Source: an uncultured Anaeromyxobacter sp. (lineage in GTDB: Bacteria; Myxococcota; Myxococcia; Myxococcales; Anaeromyxobacteraceae). Taken from it: 46,054 bases of DNA. This document shows positions 34,834-43,005 of the stretch, piece after piece (the first letter of the stretch is position 1; each line of letters begins with the position of its first letter). The translations under genes and the position numbers were made by a program. The stretch lies in contig CAIVAR010000079.1 of assembly GCA_903904005.1 (NCBI GenBank), forward strand, positions 1-46,054. The letters are read 5' to 3'. Below the pieces are notes generated by a model. The model saw only the letters and a program-made list of their open reading frames with translations, did not search any database and had not been told where the DNA came from.

Positions 34834-35577
34834 GTGGCCGAGAAAAACCTCGTTCCCTGGATGGAGGCCCAGGTCAGGGCCCGCCCCCTCCCGCGCCACG
34901 TCGCCATCATCATGGACGGCAACGGCCGCTGGGCCGAGACCCGCGGTCGGTCCCGGGTCGAGGGGCACCGGGTGGGATCCGAGTCGGTCCGGGCGGTGAC
35001 CCGGGAGGCCCGCAAGATCGGGCTCGAGGCCCTCACCCTCTACGCCTTCAGCTCCCAGAACTGGGGACGTCCCGACGAGGAGGTCGGGGCGCTCATGCAG
35101 CTCCTCGCGGAGTACCTGGACTCGGAGCGGGCCGAGATCATGGACAACCGGATCCGGCTCCACACCATCGGAGAGACCGATCGGCTGCCCGGTTTCGTCC
35201 GGGAGCGGCTCGAGTCGGTCCGGGCGGCCTCGGCGGGAAACGACGGCATGGTGCTCACCCTCGCGCTCTCCTACGGCGGGCAGGAGGAGATCGTGCAGGC
35301 GGCGCGGGCGGCGGCGAATGCCGGTCCGGTCGAGGTGGCGACGATCGAGGCGCACCTCTGGACCGCCTCGCTCCCCCCGCTCGACCTGCTGGTGCGCACG
35401 AGCGGGGAGCGGCGCATCTCCAACTTCCTCCTCTGGCAGGCCGCCTACGCCGAGATGGTCTTCGTCGACACCCTCTGGCCCGACTTCCGCGAACTCGACC
35501 TGCTCGGGGCCATCGCCGACTTCCAGGCCCGGGAACGGCGCTTCGGCCTCACCGCCGCGCAGGTGGGGAGCGGATAG
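34834..35577 (+). CDS. uppS: Undecaprenyl-diphosphate synthase (cis-prenyltransferase)
   Basis: 247 residues from GTG 34834, matching the family length; ATG 34861 is an alternative that would lose nine residues. The active-site block is 'RHVAIIMDGNGRWAETRGRSRVEGHRVG', with the catalytic Asp in MDGNGRW. 'TLYAFSSQNWGRP' and 'LDLLVRTSGERRISNFLLWQAAYAEMVFVDTLWPDF' are also signature blocks. It makes the C55 lipid carrier for peptidoglycan and surface polysaccharides. It begins the uppS-cdsA-dxr-rseP-tsaB cluster, four bases before cdsA. The promoter is likely the TGCTATAAG immediately upstream. Confidence 0.97.
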   Translation: MAEKNLVPWMEAQVRARPLPRHVAIIMDGNGRWAETRGRSRVEGHRVGSESVRAVTREARKIGLEALTLYAFSSQNWGRPDEEVGALMQLLAEYLDSERAEIMDNRIRLHTIGETDRLPGFVRERLESVRAASAGNDGMVLTLALSYGGQEEIVQAARAAANAGPVEVATIEAHLWTASLPPLDLLVRTSGERRISNFLLWQAAYAEMVFVDTLWPDFRELDLLGAIADFQARERRFGLTAAQVGSG

Positions 35578-35581
35578 CCCG

Positions 35582-36409
35582 ATGCGCGAGCAGAACCGGA
35601 ACCTGGCCGTCCGCGTCGTCACCGCGCTCCTGCTCTTCCCGTTCGCCGTCTGGATGACCTGGCTCGGCAACCAGTACTTCGCCCTGCTCGTCGCCCTCGT
35701 GGCCGCGCTCTGCGCGGGCGAGCTCGTCTGGATGTTCGAGAAGCGGCTCTCCCCCACCGGCTGGATGGGCGTGCTGGGCGCCGCCGCCTTCCCCATCGCT
35801 GCCTGGCTGTGGACCGAGGGGGGCGTGCGTTTCCAGGACTGGTCGGGCGTGGCCGGGGCCGGGGCGGTCGTGGTGCTCCTCGCCCTCAGCATGCTGCAGC
35901 GCGGGGAGCTCGCGCAGGCGCCCCGCTCGGCGGCGCTGGCGGCGCTCGCATGGGGGTACGCCGGGCTCCTTCCGGCGGCGGTGGTGGCGCTCCGCGAGCG
36001 GGCCGGCTGGCAGTGGGTGGTGCTGCTCTTCGTCGTGACCTGGGCCAACGACACCCTCGCCTACTTCACCGGGCGCTTCCTCGGGAAGCACCCGCTCGCG
36101 CCCCGGTTCTCCCCCAAGAAGACCTGGGAGGGGTTCTGGGGCGGGGCGGTGGGCAGCGTCGTAGGCGCACTCGTGGTGAAATGGCTCTTCCTCCCCGACC
36201 TGGGCGTCCCGGCCGCGGTGCTGGTGGGGGCCGGGGCGGCGCTGCTCGGCCCGATGGGCGACCTCGCCGAGTCGATGCTCAAGCGTGCGGCGGGCGTGAA
36301 GGACTCGGGCCGGGTGGTTCCCGGGCACGGCGGCCTGCTCGACCGGATCGACGCCATCCTCTTCGTGGCCCCCTGGGTGGTGGCCTGCTCCATGTGGTTC
36401 CACCGATGA
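35582..36409 (+). CDS. cdsA: Phosphatidate cytidylyltransferase (CDP-diglyceride synthase)
   Basis: 275 residues, multi-spanning (about seven or eight membrane helices). ATG 35582 follows the uppS stop by four bases. The family signature is present: 'SPKKTWEGFWGG', then 'GDLAESMLKRAAGVKDSGRVVPGHGGLLDRIDA'. It converts phosphatidic acid and CTP to CDP-diacylglycerol for phospholipid synthesis. The stop overlaps the dxr start as ATGA, indicating translational coupling. Gene order is the classical bacterial cluster. Confidence 0.97.
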   Translation: MREQNRNLAVRVVTALLLFPFAVWMTWLGNQYFALLVALVAALCAGELVWMFEKRLSPTGWMGVLGAAAFPIAAWLWTEGGVRFQDWSGVAGAGAVVVLLALSMLQRGELAQAPRSAALAALAWGYAGLLPAAVVALRERAGWQWVVLLFVVTWANDTLAYFTGRFLGKHPLAPRFSPKKTWEGFWGGAVGSVVGALVVKWLFLPDLGVPAAVLVGAGAALLGPMGDLAESMLKRAAGVKDSGRVVPGHGGLLDRIDAILFVAPWVVACSMWFHR

Positions 36410-37554
36410 AGCGCCTCTCCATCCTCGGGTCGACCGGGTCGATCGGGGTGCAGGCGCTCGACGTGGTCTCCCGCTCCCCCGAGCGCTTCTCGGTGGTGGG
36501 GCTCGCGGCGGGGCGCAACGTCGAGCGGCTGGCCGGGCAGGTGAGGACCTTCCGCCCGCTGCTCGTGTCGGTGGCCGACGAGGCAGCCGCCACCGACCTC
36601 CGCGCCCGGCTCGGCCCCGACGCCCCGGAGATCCGGCACGGTGAGGCGGGTGCGGTCGCGGTGGCGGCGCTCGCCGAGGCCGATTTCGTGCTCGCCGCCA
36701 TCTCGGGCGGCGCCGGGCTCCGTTCCACGGCGGCCGCCGTCGAGGCCGGCAAGCCGGTGGGGCTCGCCAACAAGGAGTCGCTGGTTCTGGCCGGGGAGCT
36801 CGTCATGCGGCGGGCGGCGGAGCGGAACGTCGCCATCCTGCCGGTGGACAGCGAGCACAGCGCCATCTTCCAGTCGCTGGCCGGCCACAACCGCTCCGAG
36901 GTCCGGCGCCTCATCCTCACCGCGTCGGGCGGGCCGCTGCGCAAGCACCCCGCCGACCTCCTGCCCACGGTGACGCCCGCCGAGGCGCTGCGCCACCCCA
37001 ACTGGAGCATGGGCGCCAAGATCACCATCGACTCGGCCACCCTCATGAACAAGGGGCTCGAGGTCATCGAGGCCCGCTGGCTCTTCGACGTCCCGCCCGG
37101 GCGCATCGACATCCTCGTCCACCCGGAGTCGATCGTGCACTCGATGGTCGAGTACGTCGACGGCCAGGTGCTGGCCCAGCTCGGCGTCTCCGACATGCGT
37201 GGCCCCATCAGCTACGCGCTGGCCCACCCGGACCGCATCGCCCTCGACCTGCCTCCGCTCGACCTGGCGAAGGTGGGGCGCCTCACCTTCGAGCCGCCCG
37301 ACCCGGCGCGCTTCCCGGCCTTCACGCTCGCCTACCGGGCCCTGGAGATGGGCGGCACCGCGCCGGCAGTCCTCTCCGGCGCCGACGAGGGGGTCGTGGA
37401 GGCCTTCCTGGCCGGCCGATGCGCCTTCGACGCCATCGCCCGGGTCTGCGCCCAGGTGCTCGACGCCCACCGGCCCGAACGGCTCGAATCGGTCGATCAG
37501 GCCATCGCCGCCTCCGACCGGGGGCGTTCCGAGGCGCTGCGGCTGGTGGGATAG
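36406..37554 (+). CDS. dxr: 1-deoxy-D-xylulose-5-phosphate reductoisomerase
   Basis: 382 residues, standard length, with ATG 36406 overlapping the cdsA stop (ATGA). The NADPH-binding 'LGSTGSIGVQALDVV' opens the protein; 'ANKESLVLAGEL', 'PVDSEHSAIFQ' (metal-binding Asp and Glu), 'NWSMGAKITIDSATLMNKGLEVIEA' and 'HPESIVHSMVEYVDG' complete the active site. It performs the committed step of the MEP isoprenoid pathway, supplying precursors for UppS two genes upstream. No unusual substitutions seen. Confidence 0.98.
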   Translation: MKRLSILGSTGSIGVQALDVVSRSPERFSVVGLAAGRNVERLAGQVRTFRPLLVSVADEAAATDLRARLGPDAPEIRHGEAGAVAVAALAEADFVLAAISGGAGLRSTAAAVEAGKPVGLANKESLVLAGELVMRRAAERNVAILPVDSEHSAIFQSLAGHNRSEVRRLILTASGGPLRKHPADLLPTVTPAEALRHPNWSMGAKITIDSATLMNKGLEVIEARWLFDVPPGRIDILVHPESIVHSMVEYVDGQVLAQLGVSDMRGPISYALAHPDRIALDLPPLDLAKVGRLTFEPPDPARFPAFTLAYRALEMGGTAPAVLSGADEGVVEAFLAGRCAFDAIARVCAQVLDAHRPERLESVDQAIAASDRGRSEALRLVG

Positions 37555-37604
37555 GACCCGGGATGGACGGGAATCCTCCTGCGCGCCCCCGGTTGAGGAG
37601 ATAA

Positions 37605-37624
37605 GTTCCCGGCTTCGCGGGAAC
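37605..37624 (+). promoter_or_regulatory. Hairpin just upstream of rseP
   Basis: GTTCCCG and CGGGAAC form a seven-pair stem around GCTTCG, ending ten bases before the rseP ATG. It could limit ribosome access or mark the end of the dxr message. No T-tract follows. Confidence 0.35.
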
Positions 37625-37634
37625 CCGAGACCCC

Positions 37635-39308
37635 ATGGCCAGCGACATCCTCCTCAAGATCGGCTCCATCGTCCTCCTCCTCGGGGGGCTGATCTTCGTC
37701 CACGAGCTCGGCCACTTCGTCGCGGCCAAGCTGCTCGGGGTGAAGGTGGTCAAGTTCTCCATCGGCTTCGGCCCCCGCATCTTCGGCTTCCGGCGGGGCG
37801 AGACCGAGTACGTCCTCTCGCTCCTGCCGCTGGGCGGGTACGTGAAGATGGCCGGGGACGAGCCGGGCGCGGAGGTGGCGCCCGAGGACCGAGGGCGGGG
37901 CTTCCTCGAGGCCGCCCCCTGGAAGCGCTTCGTCATCGCCTTCGCCGGGCCAGGAGCGAACCTGGCCTTCCCGGTGATCATCTACTTCGCCCTCGCCATG
38001 GCGCAGAACGGGTCGCCCGTCCCCGGGCCCACCCTGGGCACCGTCATGCCCGGGTCGGCGGCCGACCGTGCCGGGCTGCGCGCCGGCGATCGCGTGGTCG
38101 CCGTGACGGTGCCGGGCAAGCCGCCCGCGCCGGTGCGCTACTTCTCCGACCTGCGCCAGATGGTCGCGCCGCGCGCCGGCGAGAGGATCGAGTTCACGGT
38201 GGCCCGCGGTGACGGGCAACTGGTCGTGCCCGTGGTCCCGGCCGCCGAGAAGGAGTCGAACCCCGTCGAGACCGTCACCCGCGGGGTGATCGGGGTCTCC
38301 CCGGCCTGGCCCTCGGCGGTGGTGGCGCCGGTCCTGCCGGGCAGCGCCGGCCCGCTGGCCCCCTTCGACCTCGTGGTCCGGGCGGGTGGCGTGCCGGTCA
38401 GGAACATGGGCGACCTCGACCGGGCCCTGGGCGCGGCCGCCTGCGCGCCGATCGACCTCGAGGTGCTCCGCGAGGTGGCGGTCCGGGCGCCGGGCGTCGC
38501 GGTCTCCTCCTACGAGCCGGTGAAGCTCGGCCCGGTGCCCACCTGCACGGACGGGAAGCCCGCCTTCCAGGCCGCCGATCCCACCGTCTCGGCGTTCGTC
38601 GCCGAGGTGCTCCCGGGCAGCCCCGCCGACCGGGCCGGGCTGCGACGCGGCGACGCCATCACCGCGGTGAACGGGAAGCCGGTCCGGTCCTTCCGCGAGC
38701 TCAACCAGATGTCGGGCGACTTCCTCTCCGGCACGCCGGTGAAGCTCGCGCTCCGGGACGGACGGGCCACCGAGCTGGTGCCCGCCGACCAGGAGTATGT
38801 CGACGAGATGACGCGGGAGCCGCGCCGCCGGGTGGTGCTGGGTTTCTTCCCCGACCAGCGCGGACTCGTGGAGTCGCGGGCGCTCGTGGCCCAGGAGGTC
38901 CCGCTCTCCATCGGTGTCGGCGAGGCGCTCGGCAACGCCTTCGGTCACCTCGGCGAGGTGGTGCGCCTCACCGCGCTCGGCATCGCCCGCATCGTCCAGG
39001 GGGAGATCAGCTTCAAGACGGTGGGCGGCCCGATCATGCTCTTCCAGATCGCCGCCCAGGCCGCGCAGGAGGGCTGGTCGAGCTTCCTCTTCAAGATGGC
39101 GCTCATCAGCGTGAACCTGGGGCTCATGAACCTGCTCCCCATCCCGGTGCTCGACGGCGGCCACATCGTGGCCACCGCGGTCGAGGCGGCCACCCGCAAG
39201 CCGCTGTCGCTGCGCACCCGCGAGGTCGCCAACCTGGTGGGCATCCTGCTCCTCGTCTTCCTGATGATCTTCGTCTTCAAGAACGACATCGTCCGGCTGA
39301 TGGGGTAG
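37635..39308 (+). CDS. rseP: RseP-like site-2 protease with extra PDZ-like domain
   Basis: 557 residues, about 100 longer than typical RseP (~450). The zinc motif HELGH is His23-Glu24 with His27 in the first membrane helix ('LIFVHELGHFVAAKLLG'); the third ligand region 'NLLPIPVLDGGHI' lies near the end. Between them are a PDZ at ~136-204 ('VMPGSAADRAGLRAGDRVV'), a divergent PDZ-like segment at ~218-282 ('VLPGSAGPLAPFDLVVRAGG'), and another PDZ at ~318-382 ('VLPGSPADRAGLRRGDAIT'). It should cleave membrane anti-sigma factors or signal peptides. It sits in its usual place between dxr and tsaB. A hairpin precedes the start. Confidence 0.94.
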   Translation: MASDILLKIGSIVLLLGGLIFVHELGHFVAAKLLGVKVVKFSIGFGPRIFGFRRGETEYVLSLLPLGGYVKMAGDEPGAEVAPEDRGRGFLEAAPWKRFVIAFAGPGANLAFPVIIYFALAMAQNGSPVPGPTLGTVMPGSAADRAGLRAGDRVVAVTVPGKPPAPVRYFSDLRQMVAPRAGERIEFTVARGDGQLVVPVVPAAEKESNPVETVTRGVIGVSPAWPSAVVAPVLPGSAGPLAPFDLVVRAGGVPVRNMGDLDRALGAAACAPIDLEVLREVAVRAPGVAVSSYEPVKLGPVPTCTDGKPAFQAADPTVSAFVAEVLPGSPADRAGLRRGDAITAVNGKPVRSFRELNQMSGDFLSGTPVKLALRDGRATELVPADQEYVDEMTREPRRRVVLGFFPDQRGLVESRALVAQEVPLSIGVGEALGNAFGHLGEVVRLTALGIARIVQGEISFKTVGGPIMLFQIAAQAAQEGWSSFLFKMALISVNLGLMNLLPIPVLDGGHIVATAVEAATRKPLSLRTREVANLVGILLLVFLMIFVFKNDIVRLMG

Positions 39309-39323
39309 GGGAGACCGCCCCCC

Positions 39324-40052
39324 ATGCTCGTCGCCGCCATCGACACCGCCACCCCGACCCTTTCCTGCGCGCTCCTCGAGCTGCGCGGCGGCGAGGTGGA
39401 GGTGCTCACCACCCGGACCGACCGGCAGGTCGCCCCCGGGACCGGGCACGGCGCGCGCCTGCCGGGCGCGCTCGCCGACCTGCTCGGCGCCCTGGGGCGC
39501 AAGGTGCCCGACGTGGAGGGCTTCGCGGTGGGGCTCGGACCCGGCTCCTTCACCGGGCTCCGGATCGGCCTCGCCACATGGAAGGGGCTCGCCTACGCGA
39601 ACCGGCGACCGATCGTCGGCGTGTCGAGCCTCGCCGCGATGGCGCTCGAGGCCGCCGCCGCACTTCCGCCGGGGAGCGACGCGGTGCTCGTGGCGCTCCT
39701 CGACGCCCGCAAGGGCGAGGTGTACGCCGGCTTCTACCGGGTGGCCTCGGGGGGCGTGACCGTCGTCCGGCCCGAGGAGGCACTCCCGCCGACGGCGCTG
39801 GCGGCGCGGCTCGAGGGGCTCGGCGCGGCGGTCGGATTCGGGGAGGGCTACGCCGCCCACGAGGGCACCATCGCCCCGCTCCTGCCCCGGCTCGACGGCG
39901 CGCCCTCCACGCCCTCCGGTGACGCCGTGGGACGGCTCGCCGCGCCCCGCCTTCACGGGGCGTCCTGCGACGACCAGGCCCTCTTCGCGCTCGAGCCCCA
40001 CTACGTGCGCAAGAGCGAGGCCGAGGTGAAGTTCCCGAACGGAAACCCCTGA
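39324..40052 (+). CDS. tsaB: tRNA t6A threonylcarbamoyladenosine protein TsaB
   Basis: 242 residues. ATG 39324 begins the ASKHA strand 'LVAAIDTATPTLSCALLEL'; a purine-rich GGGGAGA lies upstream, rather far. 'GFAVGLGPGSFTGLRIGLATWKGLAYA' is the TsaB hallmark, and 'LDARKGEVYAGFY' is the other conserved strand. TsaB bridges TsaD and TsaE in t6A37 synthesis on ANN-decoding tRNAs. The C-terminal ~30 residues ('HYVRKSEAEVKFPNGNP') are typical in having 'YVRKSEAE'. Two bases separate it from the next gene. Confidence 0.95.
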   Translation: MLVAAIDTATPTLSCALLELRGGEVEVLTTRTDRQVAPGTGHGARLPGALADLLGALGRKVPDVEGFAVGLGPGSFTGLRIGLATWKGLAYANRRPIVGVSSLAAMALEAAAALPPGSDAVLVALLDARKGEVYAGFYRVASGGVTVVRPEEALPPTALAARLEGLGAAVGFGEGYAAHEGTIAPLLPRLDGAPSTPSGDAVGRLAAPRLHGASCDDQALFALEPHYVRKSEAEVKFPNGNP

Positions 40053-40054
40053 CC

Positions 40055-40966
40055 ATGCGCGTGTTCCTCACCGGAGCCACCGGGCTCATCGGGCGCGCCC
40101 TGGCCGCCTCGCTCGCCGCCGACGGCCACGAGGTGGTGGCGCTCTCGCGGGGCGCCGCGCCCCAGGGGCTTCCGGCCGGGACGATGGTCGTCACCGGCGA
40201 CCCGTCGGTGGCCGGACCGTGGCAGGAGGAGCTGGCCCGCTGCGATGCCTGCGTGAACCTGGCCGGGGAGCCGGTAGCCGGGGGGCGCTGGACCGACGAG
40301 CGGCGCAAGCGCATCCGGGACAGCCGGGTGCTCTCGACCCGGAACGTGGCCGCCGTGGTCGGCGCGGGCGGTCCCGGCGTGCTCGTGAACGGCAGCGCCA
40401 TCGGCTACTACGGTCCCCGCGGCGACGAGGTGATCGACGAGACCTTCCCGGCCGGGAACGACTTCCTCGGGCACGTCGCGCTCGAGTGGGAGGAGGCCAC
40501 CCGTGCGGCGTCGAGGCGGGCGCGGGTGGTGCTCGTTCGCACCGGGATCGTGCTCTCCCCGGACGGCGGGGCGCTGCCCAAGCTGGTCCTGCCCTTCAAG
40601 ATGCTGGCCGGTGGACCCATCGGCGACGGGGGGTTCTGGCAGTCCTGGATCCACGTGGCCGACCAGGTGGGCATCCTCCGGCTGGCGCTCGAGGAGCCGC
40701 TCGCGCAGGGGCCCTTGAACGCCACCGCACCCGACCCGGTTCGCAACCGCGACCTGGCCCGGGCCCTGGGGCGGGTCCTGCGCCGCCCCAGCCTGCTCGT
40801 CGCCCCCGCCTTCGCCGTCCGTGCCGTGCTCGGCGAGATGGCCGAGGTGGTGCTCGCCAGCCAGCGGGTGGTGCCCACCCGGGCGCTGGCGCTCGGCTAC
40901 CGGTTCCGCTGGCCGTCACTGGAGCCCGCGCTCCGGGACCTTCTGCTCCAGGAGTCACGCCGATGA
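40055..40966 (+). CDS. TIGR01777-family NAD(P)-binding epimerase
   Basis: 303 residues. The Rossmann motif is GATGLIG (7-13); 'NLAGEPVAGGRWTDERRKRIRDSRV', 'NGSAIGYYGPRGDEVIDE', 'RTGIVLSPDGGALPKLVLPFKMLAGGP' and 'QSWIHVADQVG' define the TIGR01777/YfcH extended short-chain dehydrogenase group. The C-terminal domain begins at 'NATAPDPVRNRDLARALG'. Biochemical role in this family is poorly known. It is two bases after tsaB and its stop overlaps the next start (ATGA), so it belongs to the same transcript. No membrane segment. Confidence 0.93.
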   Translation: MRVFLTGATGLIGRALAASLAADGHEVVALSRGAAPQGLPAGTMVVTGDPSVAGPWQEELARCDACVNLAGEPVAGGRWTDERRKRIRDSRVLSTRNVAAVVGAGGPGVLVNGSAIGYYGPRGDEVIDETFPAGNDFLGHVALEWEEATRAASRRARVVLVRTGIVLSPDGGALPKLVLPFKMLAGGPIGDGGFWQSWIHVADQVGILRLALEEPLAQGPLNATAPDPVRNRDLARALGRVLRRPSLLVAPAFAVRAVLGEMAEVVLASQRVVPTRALALGYRFRWPSLEPALRDLLLQESRR

Positions 40967-41985
40967 CCGAGAAACCGTTGAAGCTCGCCGTCGTGGGTGC
41001 CACCGGTTCGGTGGGTCGCGCCGTGCTCGAGGACCTGGAGGCCCGCGAGATCAAGGTCGAGCTCCGGCTCCTCGCCACCTCCCGCTCCGAGGTCGACCTG
41101 CTCGAGTTCCGGGGCGACGAGCTGGAGGTCGAGACCGTCTCCGATCGTTCCTTCCGCGGCTGCGACGCGGCCATCCTGGCGGTCCCGGCGGCTGCGGCCC
41201 GGGAGCTCGCGCCGAAGGCCTGGGCCGAGGGCTGCCTGGCCATCGACCTCTCCGGCGCCTTCCGGTCGACCGACGGGGTCCCGCTCGTCGTGGTCGGGGT
41301 GAACGACGCCGACGTCGCCAGTGGGGAGACGCGGGGGGTCGTGGCCGCGCCGTCCGGCCCGGTGGTGCCGCTCGCCCTCGCGCTCGCCCCCATCCACCGC
41401 GAGGCGTCGATCCAGCGCATCGTCGCCACCATCCTCTTCGCGGCCTCGGGCTCCGGGCGGGCCGGCGTGCGGCAGCTCGAGAAGGAGATGGTCGCGCTCC
41501 TGAACGGCGAGGAGCCCGATCCTTCCGACCTCTCCCACCGGGTGGGCCTGAACCTCGTTCCGCAGGTGGGTGCCTTCGGCCCGGCGGGCATCACCGACCA
41601 GGAGGCGGCGGTGGGGGTCGAGCTGCGCCGGCTGCTCTCCGCGCCGGGACTCGCCGCCACCGCCACCGCCATCCGCGTCCCGGTCTTCTACGCTCACGGA
41701 CTCGTGGTGAATCTCCGGACCGCCCGGGCGATCTCCGCCGACGCGGCCCGGGCCGTGCTCCGCGCCGCGCCCGGTCTGAAGGTCATCGACGCCCCCGGCG
41801 AGCGGGTCTACCCCATGCCCATGCTCGCGGTGAACGACGACGCGGTCCTGGTCGGACGGGTACGGGAGGACGCTTCCCAGGAAAACGGGCTCGACCTCTT
41901 CGTGGTGGCCGACAACCTCCGGCGCGGCGCCGCCGGCAACGCCGTCCGCATCGCCGAGACCTGGGTCCGCACCCGCCGCACCTAG
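40963..41985 (+). CDS. ASADH-like (USG-1-type) protein without catalytic Cys
   Basis: 340 residues of the aspartate-semialdehyde dehydrogenase fold. The N-terminal NADP motif is 'LAVVGATGSVGRAVLEDL'. In true ASADH the catalytic cysteine lies in PNCST; the matching strand here reads 'AAPSGPVVPLALALAP' with Gly132 where Cys is expected. The second half retains Arg238 and His245 ('RVPVFYAHG'), the substrate-binding pair. This combination matches the USG-1-like branch, which is not considered to have ASADH activity. It is translationally coupled (ATGA) to the TIGR01777 gene. Its role is unknown; a true Asd should be encoded elsewhere. Confidence 0.85.
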   Translation: MTEKPLKLAVVGATGSVGRAVLEDLEAREIKVELRLLATSRSEVDLLEFRGDELEVETVSDRSFRGCDAAILAVPAAAARELAPKAWAEGCLAIDLSGAFRSTDGVPLVVVGVNDADVASGETRGVVAAPSGPVVPLALALAPIHREASIQRIVATILFAASGSGRAGVRQLEKEMVALLNGEEPDPSDLSHRVGLNLVPQVGAFGPAGITDQEAAVGVELRRLLSAPGLAATATAIRVPVFYAHGLVVNLRTARAISADAARAVLRAAPGLKVIDAPGERVYPMPMLAVNDDAVLVGRVREDASQENGLDLFVVADNLRRGAAGNAVRIAETWVRTRRT

Positions 41986-41992
41986 CCCTGGG

Positions 41993-42041
41993 TTGCCAAA
42001 ATGGCATCTCCTGAGACCGGCGAGCCCGCCGTTTGCCAAAA
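41993..42041 (+). repeat. Two TTGCCAAAA repeats 40 bases apart, one in a palindrome
   Basis: TTGCCAAAA occurs at 41993-42001 and again at 42033-42041, start-to-start 40 bases, nearly four helical turns. The first copy is part of TGCCA-AAA-TGGCA (41994-42006), a perfect five-base inverted repeat. The pair sits upstream of the MYXO-CTERM gene and is likely a regulatory site. Confidence 0.45.
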
Positions 42042-42089
42042 AGTCCGGGTCGCGACCGGCCCGGCCCGTGTCCGAGCGGCAACGGGAGC

Positions 42090-42118
42090 TTGCATGGCTG
42101 GCCCCGGCCTTGCAGAAT
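42090..42118 (+). promoter_or_regulatory. Possible promoter of MYXO-CTERM gene
   Basis: TTGCAT (42090-42095), 17 bases, CAGAAT (42113-42118, four of six) precede the ATG at 42127 by eight bases. The -35 match is weak. If used, the transcript would be leaderless, as proposed for uppS and the kinase. Confidence 0.3.
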
Positions 42119-42126
42119 CGCGTCCC

Positions 42127-43005
42127 ATGCTCCGCAGAGCCTCTCTTCTCCTGCTCCTCCTCCCCGGATTCGCCCTCGCCCAGACCGGGACGGTGACCGC
42201 CTTTGCCACCTCTCAGGGCGTCATCGGCCAGGCCAACCGCGCCGACTGCACCTCGGCCACCGCCGTCGCGACATGGGCCATCGTCACGACCGGCCTCACG
42301 CTCGCCACCGGCGACAAGTGGCGCCTCTCGACGAGCTCCGGTTCGTGCAGCACGACCGTGCCCACCACCTACCTCACCGAGGTGCTGGCGAGCTCCACGA
42401 CCCAGTCGATCCCCGGGGTCTTCGTGGCGCAGATGGCGACCGAGGCCAGCGTCAGTTGCATCGGTGCCAACAACCAGACGATCAACCTCTGCGTCTACTA
42501 CCTGCCCACCGGGACCATCCCCAGCAACCCGCTCGTCTTCACCGGCACCCTCAACTTCCAGACCGCCATCCCCCCCCCGCCCAGCGTGAACAGCTCCTCC
42601 CCCGGCGACGGGCAGCTCTCCATCAACGTGACCTCCGGGACGGCGACCGCCACCGAGACGGCCGTCACCGGCCTCACCTTCACGGTCACGTGCACGCCGC
42701 CGGCCGGGGGCTCGGCCAAGTCGGCCACCGGCAACGCCGGCAACATCGTCTGCAGCGGCCTCACCAACGGCACCCCCTACACGGTCACCGCGGTGGCGAC
42801 GAGCTCGGCCGGCAACGTCGGCGCGGTCTCGGCCGCCTTCGGCCCCGGCGACAGCACGACGCCGCTCCCCTTCGTCGACTTCTGGACCGTCTACAAGTCC
42901 GCGGGCGGCGTCGAGACCGGAGGATGCGGGGCCGGCGGCGCCGGTTCCCTGGCCCCGCTGCTGGCCGTGCTCGGCTTCCTCGTGGCCCGCCGGAGGCGCT
43001 CGTGA
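42127..43005 (+). CDS. MYXO-CTERM-anchored surface protein with fibronectin-III-like domain
   Basis: 292 residues. ATG 42127 starts a signal peptide ('LRRASLLLLLLPGFALA') before Gln19; an upstream ATG at 42001 would place 42 residues before it. The Ser/Thr-rich mature part begins with 'GTVTAFATSQGVIGQ' and has several Cys. Residues ~155-250 resemble a fibronectin type III domain ('PPPPSVNSSSPGDGQLSINVTSG', 'LTNGTPYTVTAVATSSAGN'). The C-terminus is a MYXO-CTERM tripartite signal: Cys267 in GGCGAGG, the hydrophobic 'LAPLLAVLGFLVA' and 'RRRRS'. The protein should be processed by myxosortase and surface-anchored. Its stop overlaps the start of the barrel gene (GTGA). From memory this pair resembles the MXAN_2561/MXAN_2562 families; not checked. 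Confidence 0.85.
   Translation: MLRRASLLLLLLPGFALAQTGTVTAFATSQGVIGQANRADCTSATAVATWAIVTTGLTLATGDKWRLSTSSGSCSTTVPTTYLTEVLASSTTQSIPGVFVAQMATEASVSCIGANNQTINLCVYYLPTGTIPSNPLVFTGTLNFQTAIPPPPSVNSSSPGDGQLSINVTSGTATATETAVTGLTFTVTCTPPAGGSAKSATGNAGNIVCSGLTNGTPYTVTAVATSSAGNVGAVSAAFGPGDSTTPLPFVDFWTVYKSAGGVETGGCGAGGAGSLAPLLAVLGFLVARRRRS

Noticed and set aside
42001-42126. ATG 42001 as start of the MYXO-CTERM protein
   Set aside because: It would place 42 poorly composed residues before a textbook signal peptide and use a start inside the TTGCCAAAA repeat palindrome.
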